Of a stretch of 64,000 nucleotides of DNA, positions 45,358 through 52,911 are shown one piece after another. How positions within the stretch are numbered: the stretch's first letter is position 1; each line of letters opens with the position of its first letter. The notes under the pieces were generated by a model. That model was not told the origin of the DNA. It worked only from the letters and a program-made list of their open reading frames with translations, and did not search any database. Location: NCBI GenBank assembly GCA_009711615.1, contig VENI01000003.1, positions 239,034-303,033 of the forward strand, given 5' to 3'. Source of the DNA: Bacillota bacterium (GTDB lineage: Bacteria; Bacillota; Desulfotomaculia; Desulfotomaculales; Desulfohalotomaculaceae). The translations under genes were made by a program, and so were the position numbers.

Positions 45358-45594
45358 ATGTTAGCCCGTGGTTCAAAAAATTTGGAGGTTAAGAAATTAC
45401 AGCATAATTTAAAGGATTTGGGCTTTAATCCTGGTTCTGAAAACGGATTTTATGATACCAGAACAGAGGAGGCAGTTATGTTTTTTCAAAAGCATCATAA
45501 TTTAAAAATCAGCGGTATTGTTGACGAAGATACAGAAAAGATGATTTTAGACCTAATGAAAGAGTATGAACAAAATAATTTATTACATCAATAA
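45358..45594 (+). CDS. Small peptidoglycan-binding (PG_binding_1) domain protein
   Basis: 78 residues consisting of one peptidoglycan-binding repeat: GSKNLEVKKLQHNLKDLGF, then GFYDTRTEEAVMFFQKHHNL, the standard PGRP-type helical motif. No signal peptide or catalytic domain is present, which is unusual for this domain; export by another route, or an intracellular (e.g. mother-cell) role, would be needed. ATG at 45358 has GGGGGGAG 8 bases upstream; the upstream TTG at 45334 would encode that site. Followed by a shared terminator. Confidence 0.82.
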   Translation: MLARGSKNLEVKKLQHNLKDLGFNPGSENGFYDTRTEEAVMFFQKHHNLKISGIVDEDTEKMILDLMKEYEQNNLLHQ

Positions 45595-45599
45595 TAGTT

Positions 45600-45627
45600 A
45601 AAGGGAGCAGTTACCTGCTCCCTTTAA
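45600..45627. terminator. Convergent terminator between PG-binding gene and yqeY
   Basis: Perfect 11-bp stem AAAGGGAGCAG / CTGCTCCCTTT (45600-45610 with 45615-45625), TTAC loop. Serves both converging genes, though T-tracts are short. Confidence 0.8.
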
Positions 45628-46058
45628 CCCTTCAAAACCCTACTTACGCATTCTTTTACCATGTTACCGTCTGCTTTACCTTTAACCAATGGCATAATGG
45701 TTTTCATGGCTTTGCCCATATCCTGAGGACCACTTAGTTCCTCTGCTTGGCATTTTTCATTTACCAGTTTCATAACTTCCTCTTCGGACATCTGCTCAGG
45801 AAGGTATTGTTCAATGATTTTAACTTCCTTTTCATACTGCTCAATTAAATCTTCACGGTCAAACATTTTAACAGCATCTTTTCTCTGCTTAACTTCTTTG
45901 GTAAGCACATCAATTTCTTCAGCCTCGTTTAGATCACGGCCCAGTTCTTTGGATTTTTGCTGAAGTTTATTAATGGTCATGCGCACAGTGGTAAGGGTAA
46001 ACTTATCTTTAGCCTTCATTGATTCCTTCATTTTTTCTTTTAACTGTTCTAAAATCAT
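45624..46058 (-). CDS. GatB/YqeY domain protein
   Basis: 144 residues. LKEKMKESMKAKDKFTLTTVRMTI and QYLPEQMSEEEVMKLV are typical of YqeY, related to the tRNA-binding tail domain of the amidotransferase GatB. Proposed to act on tRNA-dependent amidation, unproven. ATG with GAGGAGATGATG upstream. It is usually found near rpsU in Firmicutes; here it lies alone after the sensor gene on the same strand. Confidence 0.92.
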   Translation of the reverse strand: MILEQLKEKMKESMKAKDKFTLTTVRMTINKLQQKSKELGRDLNEAEEIDVLTKEVKQRKDAVKMFDREDLIEQYEKEVKIIEQYLPEQMSEEEVMKLVNEKCQAEELSGPQDMGKAMKTIMPLVKGKADGNMVKECVSRVLKG

Positions 46059-46092
46059 CTACATCATCTCCTCTATGTATATTTTTCCATTT

Positions 46093-48582
46093 CTACTCGT
46101 TATTTATAATCCAAATAAACTTTTCAACCAATATAGGGTCAAATTTAGTGCCAGCACATTGTTCCAGTTCTTTAATTGCTTCATTATGAGGCAAGGCTTT
46201 TCTGTATGGTCGATCGTTAGTCATGGCATCGTAAGCATCTGCAATGGCCAGCATACGACATTCCAAAGGTATATCCTCCCCAATAAGACCAATAGGGTAA
46301 CCGCTACCATCCCAACTCTCGTGATGTTTCAAAATCCAGTCAGCGATATGATTTAGGTTAGGGGAGGATATGGCAATACGGTAACCTATTTCACAGTGCC
46401 GTTGCATTTCTCGCATTTCATCACTGGTTAGGGGACCGGGTTTAAATAGTATTTTATCTGAGATTCCCACTTTGCCAATATCGTGAAATTGAGCCAGTAA
46501 GCGTAGATCAGCAATTCTACGTTCAGGCAGATTACTGGCCTTTGCCAAAAGTACTATCAATTCCTGTAACCGGTCAGCATGACCTTCGGTGATAAAATCC
46601 CTTGCTTCCAGCGCTTTCATCAGTGTTTTAACAATGGAACTACGGGTACTTTGGCTACGGTGCAGTTTCTCCTTATACATATTGTTATCTGCATCTTTAA
46701 ATGTTTCACTTAAGCTAATATCAGGAGAGGTCCTGAAAGCATAACCTATAGATATAGTCAATGCAAAATCTTTGTCGTTGGTATTAATCTTATCAATGCT
46801 ATTATTGATATCGTTATATAATTCTTCTAAATTCTTTTCATCTGTGTTGGGAATTAATACTGCAAATTCATCTCCACCTATTCTGGCAAAAAAAGTATCA
46901 TCTGGTATGGAGTTGGCTATGGCGCATGCTGCATCAATAAGTAACTTATCTCCGACACTATGCCCTAATGTGTCATTAACTAGTTTTAAACCATCCACAT
47001 CACAAAGCATGATGCCGGTGGCTAAGTCTTCTTTTTCCAGACTTTGCATTTTCTGCTCAAAATAGGTACGGTTGTATGCTTTTGTTAAGCCATCATGCAT
47101 GCTGATATACTTCAACTCATTTTCAGTTTTCTTTCGGTTGGTAATGTCCCTGTAGATAGCGTATACTCCCACCTGACTACCGTCAACAATAATTGGATAG
47201 CCAAGTATGAGAACATCCACTAAACTGCCATCTTTTCTTTTTCTGACCGTTTCTTTTTCTACAGAGTTATTGTTAATCACACTTTGGGTTAAATTTGATC
47301 CCTCTTGTTCTAATCCTTTGGGTACGATGAAATTAGTAATCCTCTGTCCCTTAATTTCATCAATCGTATACTGAAAAAGTATTTCAAATTGCTTATTAGC
47401 ATTGACGATCTGGCCACTGCTGTTAAGAATGGCGATACTCTCAGGAGAGTTTTCGAACAGTTGTTCAAAGAAAGCCTTCTGCAGTTCTAGCTTCGATTCT
47501 GTAATCATTTGTTCTTCTATTAATTTATCAACTGTGGAAACCATGCTGTTAAATTTGTTGTTAAGCTGTTGGAACTCATCAGTAGTACTTAAATTACTCC
47601 TTACCTTGAAGTTTCCTTCTTCTACAATGGACATTGTATTTATTAAGCCATCAATTTTACCGGCTGTCCTGTTCGATATATAGATACTTAGCATTATTGC
47701 AATTAAAGAGCTTACAATACCAACAGTAAGTGATCTATTCTTTATTGGTGCCACTTTTTCCTCCAGCGTAGCTTTTGGAATAAAACCTATTAACTTCCAA
47801 CCTGTTTTCGGAACAGTTACGTAACTAATGAAAGTATCTTTTCCATTATACTCATATAAAATTGATCCTTTATTTTGAAGCGGTAAATTTTTAAACCAAT
47901 CTTTATTAACGACACTTTGGCCAAGCAAATTCACGTCTTGATGTGCAATGATGTTACCTGTTTTATCTATTAACATTGCATAGCCATTTTTGCCAAATGA
48001 GATATTGGAGACTATTTCAGATAGTTTGTTTAAAGATGTGTCCATTCCAAATACACCGATGAAATCACCGGAGTTGTCTTCTACGGTTTTCACCGCACTA
48101 ATAACCGTTAAGTGTGAAATGTATTCTTCGTATGGCTTACTCCATACCACTTCAGATGTTTTTTTAAAAGCAGCTTTATACCATGGTCTAACTCTTGGGT
48201 CATAATCTTCGGGGGGGTTCCATTCTGAAGAAGTATATATGTTTCCATCTTTTGTACCAATGTAAATATAAAAGATGTGTGAATTATACTCAAGGTAATG
48301 CTCCCATTCTTTCATTGATTCTTTAAGGGCATTAGGTTCAGATAACACCTTTCTAAATTGTGGATCTTTAGAAAATTTGTTTACCGCAATTTCTATTTGA
48401 TTTATGTAATTATTAATAAAGAAGTCGTTGGCGTTTTCCATGGCCTTAAGACTGGATTCTTGCATTTCGCTAATTAATAAACCTCTAGCTTTATGATAAG
48501 AAAGTGTTCCCAAGATGATAATAGGTATAATAATTAAGATCAGCAAAGTAACCATTAATTTATACTTGATGCTTAGCTTCAT
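46093..48582 (-). CDS. dCache-HAMP-PAS-GGDEF-HD-GYP c-di-GMP turnover protein
   Basis: 829 residues. Order: membrane segment (about 9-30), extracytoplasmic dCache domain (about 35-270, with SSEWNPPEDYDPRVRPWYKAA-type ligand motif), second membrane segment (about 283-303), HAMP (305-360), PAS (about 375-490), GGDEF (about 500-655), HD-GYP (about 660-829). The GGDEF active site is intact (RIGGDEFAVL), as are HDIGKVGI and HHESWDGSGYP with its GYP motif, so both synthesis and hydrolysis of c-di-GMP are possible. The ATG at 48582 gives a proper basic start; a TTG at 48597 lies further upstream. Ligand unknown; dCache commonly binds amino acids or organic acids. Confidence 0.92.
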   Translation of the reverse strand: MKLSIKYKLMVTLLILIIIPIIILGTLSYHKARGLLISEMQESSLKAMENANDFFINNYINQIEIAVNKFSKDPQFRKVLSEPNALKESMKEWEHYLEYNSHIFYIYIGTKDGNIYTSSEWNPPEDYDPRVRPWYKAAFKKTSEVVWSKPYEEYISHLTVISAVKTVEDNSGDFIGVFGMDTSLNKLSEIVSNISFGKNGYAMLIDKTGNIIAHQDVNLLGQSVVNKDWFKNLPLQNKGSILYEYNGKDTFISYVTVPKTGWKLIGFIPKATLEEKVAPIKNRSLTVGIVSSLIAIMLSIYISNRTAGKIDGLINTMSIVEEGNFKVRSNLSTTDEFQQLNNKFNSMVSTVDKLIEEQMITESKLELQKAFFEQLFENSPESIAILNSSGQIVNANKQFEILFQYTIDEIKGQRITNFIVPKGLEQEGSNLTQSVINNNSVEKETVRKRKDGSLVDVLILGYPIIVDGSQVGVYAIYRDITNRKKTENELKYISMHDGLTKAYNRTYFEQKMQSLEKEDLATGIMLCDVDGLKLVNDTLGHSVGDKLLIDAACAIANSIPDDTFFARIGGDEFAVLIPNTDEKNLEELYNDINNSIDKINTNDKDFALTISIGYAFRTSPDISLSETFKDADNNMYKEKLHRSQSTRSSIVKTLMKALEARDFITEGHADRLQELIVLLAKASNLPERRIADLRLLAQFHDIGKVGISDKILFKPGPLTSDEMREMQRHCEIGYRIAISSPNLNHIADWILKHHESWDGSGYPIGLIGEDIPLECRMLAIADAYDAMTNDRPYRKALPHNEAIKELEQCAGTKFDPILVEKFIWIINNE

Positions 48583-48810
48583 AATAATCCCTGCCAATTA
48601 CATATGATGTTTATATTTTTCCCCGTTAAACTTTCAAGTCCTTCTTTTTACCTATTTTTACTTAATAGATTAAAAAGTGATTAAATTATATAAAATTAGC
48701 GGAAATGTTCTTTAGGAAGAGGATTATCACAAAAATGAAGTGTTATTTATAAAGAATTTTACGTTAAGTATTAAGTCAGTTAGGATGTATATTAGACCAA
48801 CAAAGAAATA
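48583..48810. other. A+T-rich spacer between sensor gene and chemoreceptor
   Basis: About 230 bases without a gene. It should contain the minus-strand promoter of the GGDEF/HD-GYP gene. I see no convincing hexamer pair. Confidence 0.4.
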
Positions 48811-48842
48811 AATCCCGCCAATCCTAATAGGAAGGCGGGATT
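48811..48842 (-). terminator. Terminator after the chemoreceptor gene
   Basis: Stem AATCCCGCC / GGCGGGATT (48811-48819 with 48834-48842), extended by TCCT/AGGA inside the loop. On the minus strand it is followed by TTTATTTCTTTG. Confidence 0.85.
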
Positions 48843-48846
48843 ATTG

Positions 48847-49980
48847 TTATGCTTTAAATTTTTCAACTGAAGTTTGCAGTGTATTGGCAATATCAGCCAG
48901 TTCCTGTGCTGCTGAGTTCATTTGCTGAATTGATGCTGATATCTGTTCATTACTACTTGCAACCTGTTCCATACCTTCAGTTGATTGTTTAGCCCCATTT
49001 GCAACTTCTTCTATTTCTTTGATGGTATTTTGAACAGCTTTCTGGATGTAATTTAGTGATTTGTTTGCTGATATAGAAAGATCCATACCTGCTTGTCTTT
49101 TTTCACCAGTTTTATTAAGCATTTCATTAATCTTTATTATATAGTCTTGAACGTCATAAACAATTTGAGCAATCTCATTGGTTGAGTTAGAAGATTGTTC
49201 TGCTAAGTTCCTTACTTCTTCTGCAACTACTGCAAACCCTTTGCCATACTCTCCCGCACGTGCGGCTTCGATGGCGGCATTTAAAGCCAAAAGATTAGTC
49301 TGTTCTGAGATACCGGTAATAACTTCAGTTATTTTGCCGATTTGTGAAGACAGGCTAGTTAACTCTTCCATGTTCGTGGCAATTTCTTTGTCATATACAT
49401 TAATTTCATTATTGTGTTTGGTAACTAAACCTACTGCCTTTGCACCCTCTTTGGCTGTTTCCATGGTTTCATTAGCTTCTTCAATTGCTTCTTTCACGGA
49501 ATTATAGCCTTGCTGCGATGTAGTGGAGACCTCTTGGGTAGTAGTGGTAATTTCTTCCATGGTAGCACTTATTTCCTCATTGGATGCTGCCAGTTGCTGG
49601 CTATGGGATGCTAGAAGTTGTGAATCTTCAGTTATTTCTTTTAATAATGCTTTTGTATTTTCATTCATACGGTTTAAACTTGTTGCTAACACGCCAATTT
49701 CATCTTCAGTTGAAGTAACATTAATCTGTTCTGTAAAATCACCATCTGCATACTTGTTTATCTTTTCATTTATGTGTTCCAGCGGCTTAAGTGTCTTAAA
49801 ATTAATGTAGGTCAGTAATAAAACGATATTCAAAAACGGCAGTCCTAGGTTTGAGACCATGTCTATAACAAATTCATTATTAATTACCAAGGGTAGAATA
49901 AGTTGTGCAGCTGCTTGAATTGCCATAATCACAAGAACGGCAATACCTATTTTAAATTTCAATGACTTTATAAACTGCAT
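48847..49980 (-). CDS. Methyl-accepting chemotaxis protein without a ligand domain
   Basis: 377 residues. Two membrane segments at about 7-27 and 37-59 are joined by a loop too short for a sensing domain ([12 protein letters not shown]). A HAMP-like stretch follows (about 60-115), then a signalling domain with the conserved hairpin tip [20 protein letters not shown] followed by [20 protein letters not shown]. Signals would be sensed in the membrane or cytoplasm, or through partner proteins. The ATG at 49980 follows AAAGGAGGT; the longer frame to 50022 includes that site. No other chemotaxis gene lies in the window. Confidence 0.92.
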   Translation of the reverse strand: MQFIKSLKFKIGIAVLVIMAIQAAAQLILPLVINNEFVIDMVSNLGLPFLNIVLLLTYINFKTLKPLEHINEKINKYADGDFTEQINVTSTEDEIGVLATSLNRMNENTKALLKEITEDSQLLASHSQQLAASNEEISATMEEITTTTQEVSTTSQQGYNSVKEAIEEANETMETAKEGAKAVGLVTKHNNEINVYDKEIATNMEELTSLSSQIGKITEVITGISEQTNLLALNAAIEAARAGEYGKGFAVVAEEVRNLAEQSSNSTNEIAQIVYDVQDYIIKINEMLNKTGEKRQAGMDLSISANKSLNYIQKAVQNTIKEIEEVANGAKQSTEGMEQVASSNEQISASIQQMNSAAQELADIANTLQTSVEKFKA

Positions 49981-50099
49981 ATTAATACCTCCTTTTCCTT
50001 CTATTAGCATAAAGTTAAACAAGTATTAACGTTTTTCCTGCAGGATATAAAATCTTTCTTTCAAATATTTAACAGTACATTATGGATAAAAAGAAAAAG

Positions 50100-50148
50100 T
50101 CCACCTGACCAATGATGTCGGATGACAAAACGATATTGGTCAGGTGGA
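50100..50148 (-). terminator. Terminator after the degenerate receiver gene
   Basis: Perfect 14-bp stem TCCACCTGACCAAT / ATTGGTCAGGTGGA (50100-50113 with 50135-50148), 21-base loop, and CTTTTTCTTTTT downstream on the minus strand. Confidence 0.88.
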
Positions 50149-50172
50149 ACAAATTAAAATTTTCATCTATTT

Positions 50173-50535
50173 TTATAGATCAACAATATTTTGTATTCTA
50201 TCAATTTGTTGGCATGGATTAAGTATTACATGATTAAATTTAGCTACATTAAAACAAGACAATAAGTCTTGTTTTGTTACTTGGTCTGAATATAAAACTA
50301 ACTTACAATTGCCATGTAATTCATTAATTTTATCTAATAGCTGATAATTATTATCTTTGGCAGTATCTAAAGACAATAATATAATTCGAGGTTTTGTTGT
50401 TACAATAAAAGTTATAGCATCAAGTGAATGTTCGGTCTCAAAAACAGAAACATTAAGTTGCCATAAAATTGTTTTTAAGTTAAACCTAGTTAATGAGTCA
50501 TTATCAATTATCATAATAGTATTTTCGTTGAACAT
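50173..50535 (-). CDS. Stand-alone degenerate receiver (CheY-like) protein under c-di-GMP riboswitch
   Basis: 120 residues. The beta1 acid cluster is present (IMIIDNDSLTRF), and beta3 ends in IILLSLDTAKD, so a phospho-acceptor Asp may exist. The conserved Lys after beta5 (KP) is replaced by Asn in HVILNPCQQ, and the Thr/Ser position is Ser in LVLYSDQ. It is therefore a divergent or pseudo-receiver that may signal without normal phosphotransfer. No output domain. The ATG has AGGAGG (50542-50547) upstream, itself in a hairpin; a class I c-di-GMP riboswitch lies in the leader. Confidence 0.75.
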   Translation of the reverse strand: MFNENTIMIIDNDSLTRFNLKTILWQLNVSVFETEHSLDAITFIVTTKPRIILLSLDTAKDNNYQLLDKINELHGNCKLVLYSDQVTKQDLLSCFNVAKFNHVILNPCQQIDRIQNIVDL

Positions 50536-50540
50536 AGGAA

Positions 50541-50560
50541 ACCTCCTTTGATAGGAGGGT
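50541..50560 (-). promoter_or_regulatory. Ribosome-binding-site-sequestering hairpin
   Basis: On the minus strand ACCCTCCT pairs with AGGAGGT (50560-50553 with 50547-50541), burying the AGGAGG of the receiver gene. It lies between the riboswitch aptamer and the start codon and is a likely expression platform acting on translation. Confidence 0.65.
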
Positions 50561-50572
50561 CAAATCCAATTA

Positions 50573-50652
50573 AGAAGCAACTGGCTGCCATAGGCTTAAA
50601 CCCTTAGACCCTCTAGTTTTGCGTCACTATCTTTCAATAGCTTTGCCTTTGT
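50573..50652 (-). ncRNA. Cyclic-di-GMP-I (GEMM) riboswitch, leader of receiver gene
   Basis: Read on the minus strand: AAAGGCAAAGC, a first stem with GAAA tetraloop (CTATTGAAAGATAG), the invariant GACGCAAA, a second stem with GGTCTAAGGG, then CTATGGCAGCCAG and the closing GTTGC. All conserved blocks of the class I c-di-GMP aptamer are in order. It sits about 40 bases before the start codon of the degenerate receiver gene. Confidence 0.9.
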
Positions 50653-50800
50653 TGGTATTCAAAATTAATTATATAGTTGTTTGGTCTTAAGCGAAACGGG
50701 TGAAGGTCTTATAGATGATAGGACAATAGTACTGTTTTTCATAGTAATAGAGAATGATGCAGATAGTGAAGGTTATTATTTTGTTGCAAAATAAAAAAAG
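50653..50800. other. Spacer between riboswitch and hairpin
   Basis: Holds the probable minus-strand promoter of the riboswitch transcript: TATAAT on the minus strand at about 50673-50678 with no good -35. No gene seen. Confidence 0.4.
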
Positions 50801-50845
50801 CCCGCCTAGTTTATAGGAAGCGGGAGTTAATTTATACTAGGCGGG
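50801..50845 (-). terminator. Long hairpin terminator downstream of XRE gene
   Basis: Perfect 10-bp stem CCCGCCTAGT / ACTAGGCGGG (50801-50810 with 50836-50845) with a 25-base loop, followed on the minus strand by CTTTTTTTATTTTG. It would end the XRE regulator transcript after a ~140-base untranslated tail. Confidence 0.8.
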
Positions 50846-50985
50846 TAAGGATGATAGCTTGATAATACAAGAATAATTATATATTTTGTCGAAGAAAGGT
50901 TCAAGTCCTAATTATTAGAATCGCCCTGGGACTAGGAGACAAAACATCATATTACCTGAATAATAAATTAAAGATATATGAAATA

Positions 50986-51339
50986 TCACTTAGATTGATC
51001 TTGAATAGTAAAGTTTTTTTCTGTTAACTTTATATATGCTTCCAATATATCAATAATAAACTGCTGATGGTTAGGACCATATGAAATTATCTTATCAAGA
51101 TTATTTTTGAGGATTGGATAAGGGTCCACACTTGGATCAGTTAATAAGGTGTACGGTTTGACATTAAAAAGCTTGGATGTTTTTTCTATTATATCTATTC
51201 CTGGGTTTCGTTCACCTCTTTCGAGATAACCAAGATAAGAACCAGTTAGACCTAATTTTTCTGCTGCTTCCTTTTGAGATAGACCACTTTGAGCTCTTAA
51301 TTTTTTAATGTTATTAGCAAAGACATATTTTAGCGACAT
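50986..51339 (-). CDS. XRE-family transcriptional regulator
   Basis: 117 residues. The helix-turn-helix (residues 5-62) reads NNIKKLRAQSGLSQKEAAEK then LTGSYLGYLERGERNPGIDI, typical of Cro/CI/SinR-like repressors. A ~50-residue C-terminal helical part probably dimerises. It is divergent from the short HD-GYP gene. A perfect 16-bp palindrome sits in the promoter spacer of that gene and is the best candidate operator. ATG with GGAGAGGAGATAATA upstream. Confidence 0.9.
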   Translation of the reverse strand: MSLKYVFANNIKKLRAQSGLSQKEAAEKLGLTGSYLGYLERGERNPGIDIIEKTSKLFNVKPYTLLTDPSVDPYPILKNNLDKIISYGPNHQQFIIDILEAYIKLTEKNFTIQDQSK

Positions 51340-51379
51340 ATATTATCTCCTCTCCACTACAACTATTTGTTAAAATATG

Positions 51380-51408
51380 TTGAATAAGTTAACTTATTGT
51401 TGTATAAT
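51380..51408 (+). promoter_or_regulatory. Sigma-A promoter of the riboswitch/HD-GYP transcript
   Basis: TTGAAT (51380-51385), 17 bp, TATAAT (51403-51408), predicted start near 51415, about 17 bases before the aptamer. Confidence 0.8.
51383..51398. promoter_or_regulatory. Perfect 16-bp palindrome in the promoter spacer
   Basis: AATAAGTTAACTTATT is self-complementary and lies between the -35 and -10 of the HD-GYP promoter, so a bound protein would block RNA polymerase. The divergent XRE gene starts 44 bases away and is the likely source of that protein. Confidence 0.6.
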
Positions 51409-51431
51409 GTCAAACGTGTTAGCATTATTAT

Positions 51432-51513
51432 AAAGGCAAACCTAGCTAAAGTTAGGGACGCAAAGCCATGGGTCTAAGGTAAATATATATTTACTATGAT
51501 TGCCAGGTTGCGG
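51432..51513 (+). ncRNA. Cyclic-di-GMP-I (GEMM) riboswitch, leader of HD-GYP gene
   Basis: AAAGGCAAACC, a first stem CCTAGCTAAAGTTAGG, GACGCAAAGCC, ATGGGTCTAAGG, a variable A/T hairpin (TAAATATATATTTA), then CTATGATTGCCAGGTTGC. All conserved blocks of class I aptamers are present; the tetraloop is TAAA-like rather than GAAA. The 3' strand GTTGC can pair either with the aptamer 5' GCAAAC or with GCAAC next to the GGGGG before the HD-GYP start, a possible switch. Confidence 0.9.
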
Positions 51514-51558
51514 GGGAGATATAGGCCTCCGGGAAGATATATTGGGGGCAACTCTTTA

Positions 51559-52194
51559 ATGTTTAATGGATTTAATCATTTACTAAGTTTATTAAATAAA
51601 GATTTATACAGGCATTCTTATAATGTTTCTTTTATTAGTTATCTTTTGGCAAGGGAAATATATCTTACTGAAACCCAAGTTAAAAAAGTATCCATTGGTA
51701 GTTTGTTTCATGATATTGGTAAGACAAAAATACCTAAAACCATATTATACAAAAAAAATAAGCTTAGTAACAGTGAATTTAAGGCAATACAAAAACACTG
51801 TGTATACGGTGTTGAAATGATTAGATGTTATGAAGAATATACAAATTATCTACCTATTGTAAAATATCATCATGAGAAATGGGATGGATCGGGTTACAAT
51901 GGATTGAAAGGTGATAAAATACCCCTGGAGGCTAGGATAGTATCCATTGCCGATGCTTTTGATGCAATGACATCAGTAAGGGTGTATCAGAAGACAAAGA
52001 ATATGAGGGAAGCATTAGAGGAAGTAAATAATTGTTCGGGAACACAATTTGATCCGTTATTGGTGGTTATATTTAATAATGCTTTAACCAAACTTATTAA
52101 TCAAAGAAATGTTTATGAGCATAGGTTGCTTATAAGTAAAAATATGCATATTGAGCCTTCTGACTTTCAGAGATGGTTGCAACTAAATGACTAA
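51559..52194 (+). CDS. Short HD-GYP-type phosphodiesterase under c-di-GMP riboswitch
   Basis: 211 residues, a lone HD-GYP domain. RHSYNVSFISYLLAREI, FHDIGKTKIPKTILYK, KHCVYGVEMI and HHEKWDGSGYNGLKGDKIPL give the metal ligands; the GYP triplet reads GYN. IADAFDAMTS is intact. Probably hydrolyses c-di-GMP (or a related dinucleotide). The ATG at 51559 is chosen: upstream codons in the same frame belong to the riboswitch, and GGGGG lies 10 bases before. A GEMM aptamer in its leader suggests feedback by its own substrate. Confidence 0.85.
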   Translation: MFNGFNHLLSLLNKDLYRHSYNVSFISYLLAREIYLTETQVKKVSIGSLFHDIGKTKIPKTILYKKNKLSNSEFKAIQKHCVYGVEMIRCYEEYTNYLPIVKYHHEKWDGSGYNGLKGDKIPLEARIVSIADAFDAMTSVRVYQKTKNMREALEEVNNCSGTQFDPLLVVIFNNALTKLINQRNVYEHRLLISKNMHIEPSDFQRWLQLND

Positions 52195-52346
52195 CAGCCT
52201 CGGATATTAAATTTAGGCATTAGTTATTTTAGATGATCAATATACTATTTTAAAAGAAGCCAGTAATAAGGGATAAGCATTGTTTAATCGCAGAAAAATA
52301 GTAGGTCTGTGTTTTATATTTATGTTTATGAAAGTTGGTTTAGTCA

Positions 52347-52520
52347 GTGTCTAATCAAATTAATGTTCTTCTTAAGAAAATAGAGAATCTCCGGCAAGAG
52401 ATGCACCGATTAGGATTAGAAAAGGGACTTTCTGACCCTGAAGTTATAAATATAAGCCAAAAATTAGATCTGTTGATGAACCAGTATTACGGACATCATA
52501 ATTATAAAAAAATGATTTAA
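52347..52520 (+). CDS. Spo0E-like sporulation regulatory protein
   Basis: 57 residues starting with GTG, beginning MSNQINVLLKKIENLRQEMH and containing the family signature ISQKLDLLMNQYY near the C-terminus (SQxLD motif). Spo0E-type proteins are small two-helix phosphatases that remove phosphate from Spo0A and so delay sporulation. No clear ribosome-binding site is visible; a stop precedes the GTG, so the start cannot be further upstream. It supports an endospore-forming host. Located between the HD-GYP gene and a yifB fragment. Confidence 0.75.
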   Translation: MSNQINVLLKKIENLRQEMHRLGLEKGLSDPEVINISQKLDLLMNQYYGHHNYKKMI

Positions 52521-52533
52521 ATAATTAATATTC

Positions 52534-52613
52534 GATGCCGATGATTCTCCTGGTTTGGCATACAGCTGCATTCCTTGGTTTTATCACCGTAGTAGTCGCA
52601 TGGACGGGGGTTC
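52534..52613 (-). pseudogene. Rearranged fragment of yifB
   Basis: Bases 52534-52556 equal 53219-53241 inside the intact yifB, and about 52558-52613 match 53349-53405 with several changes, so two yifB pieces ~107 bases apart are joined. On the minus strand it still reads CDYYGDKTKECSCMPNQ, the yifB zinc-like Cys motif with CGYYG changed to CDYYG. No full domain survives. A surrounding 78-codon frame (52517-52753) is chance. Confidence 0.8.
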
Positions 52614-52911
52614 GGGTTTGAGCTTCGGAAAAAGCATAATTGATAAGAACACTTTACGTTCTCAAAGCTGGAATAGTTAGGAATGTTATTGATGACATTT
52701 TTTATAGGTATTTGAATAGTAGGAATTGTTCTTGTATTTAATAAAAGGCTCACATATTAACCCTTGCACCATTAATGTTCAAATCTTTTCAACTTACTAT
52801 CAGGAGTATAAATTTGGTTGTGTTTTTTATACAATCACTTCCGATCATTTTTGTTTTTGTTATGTGTTTAATATATTTCGGACTATTTGTTGGGCTTTTG
52901 ATTGACTTACT
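52614..52911. other. Spacer downstream of yifB
   Basis: About 300 A+T-rich bases after the yifB fragment with no gene, hairpin terminator or RNA that I can support. Confidence 0.4.

Noticed and set aside
50898..50935. GGTTCAAGTCC-like tRNA T-arm sequence between the XRE gene and the hairpin
   Set aside because: No matching acceptor stem, anticodon arm or D arm at the proper distances on either strand.
52517..52753. 78-codon minus-strand frame below yifB
   Set aside because: Apart from the yifB relic it has no ribosome-binding site or family resemblance and is a chance frame around the fragment.
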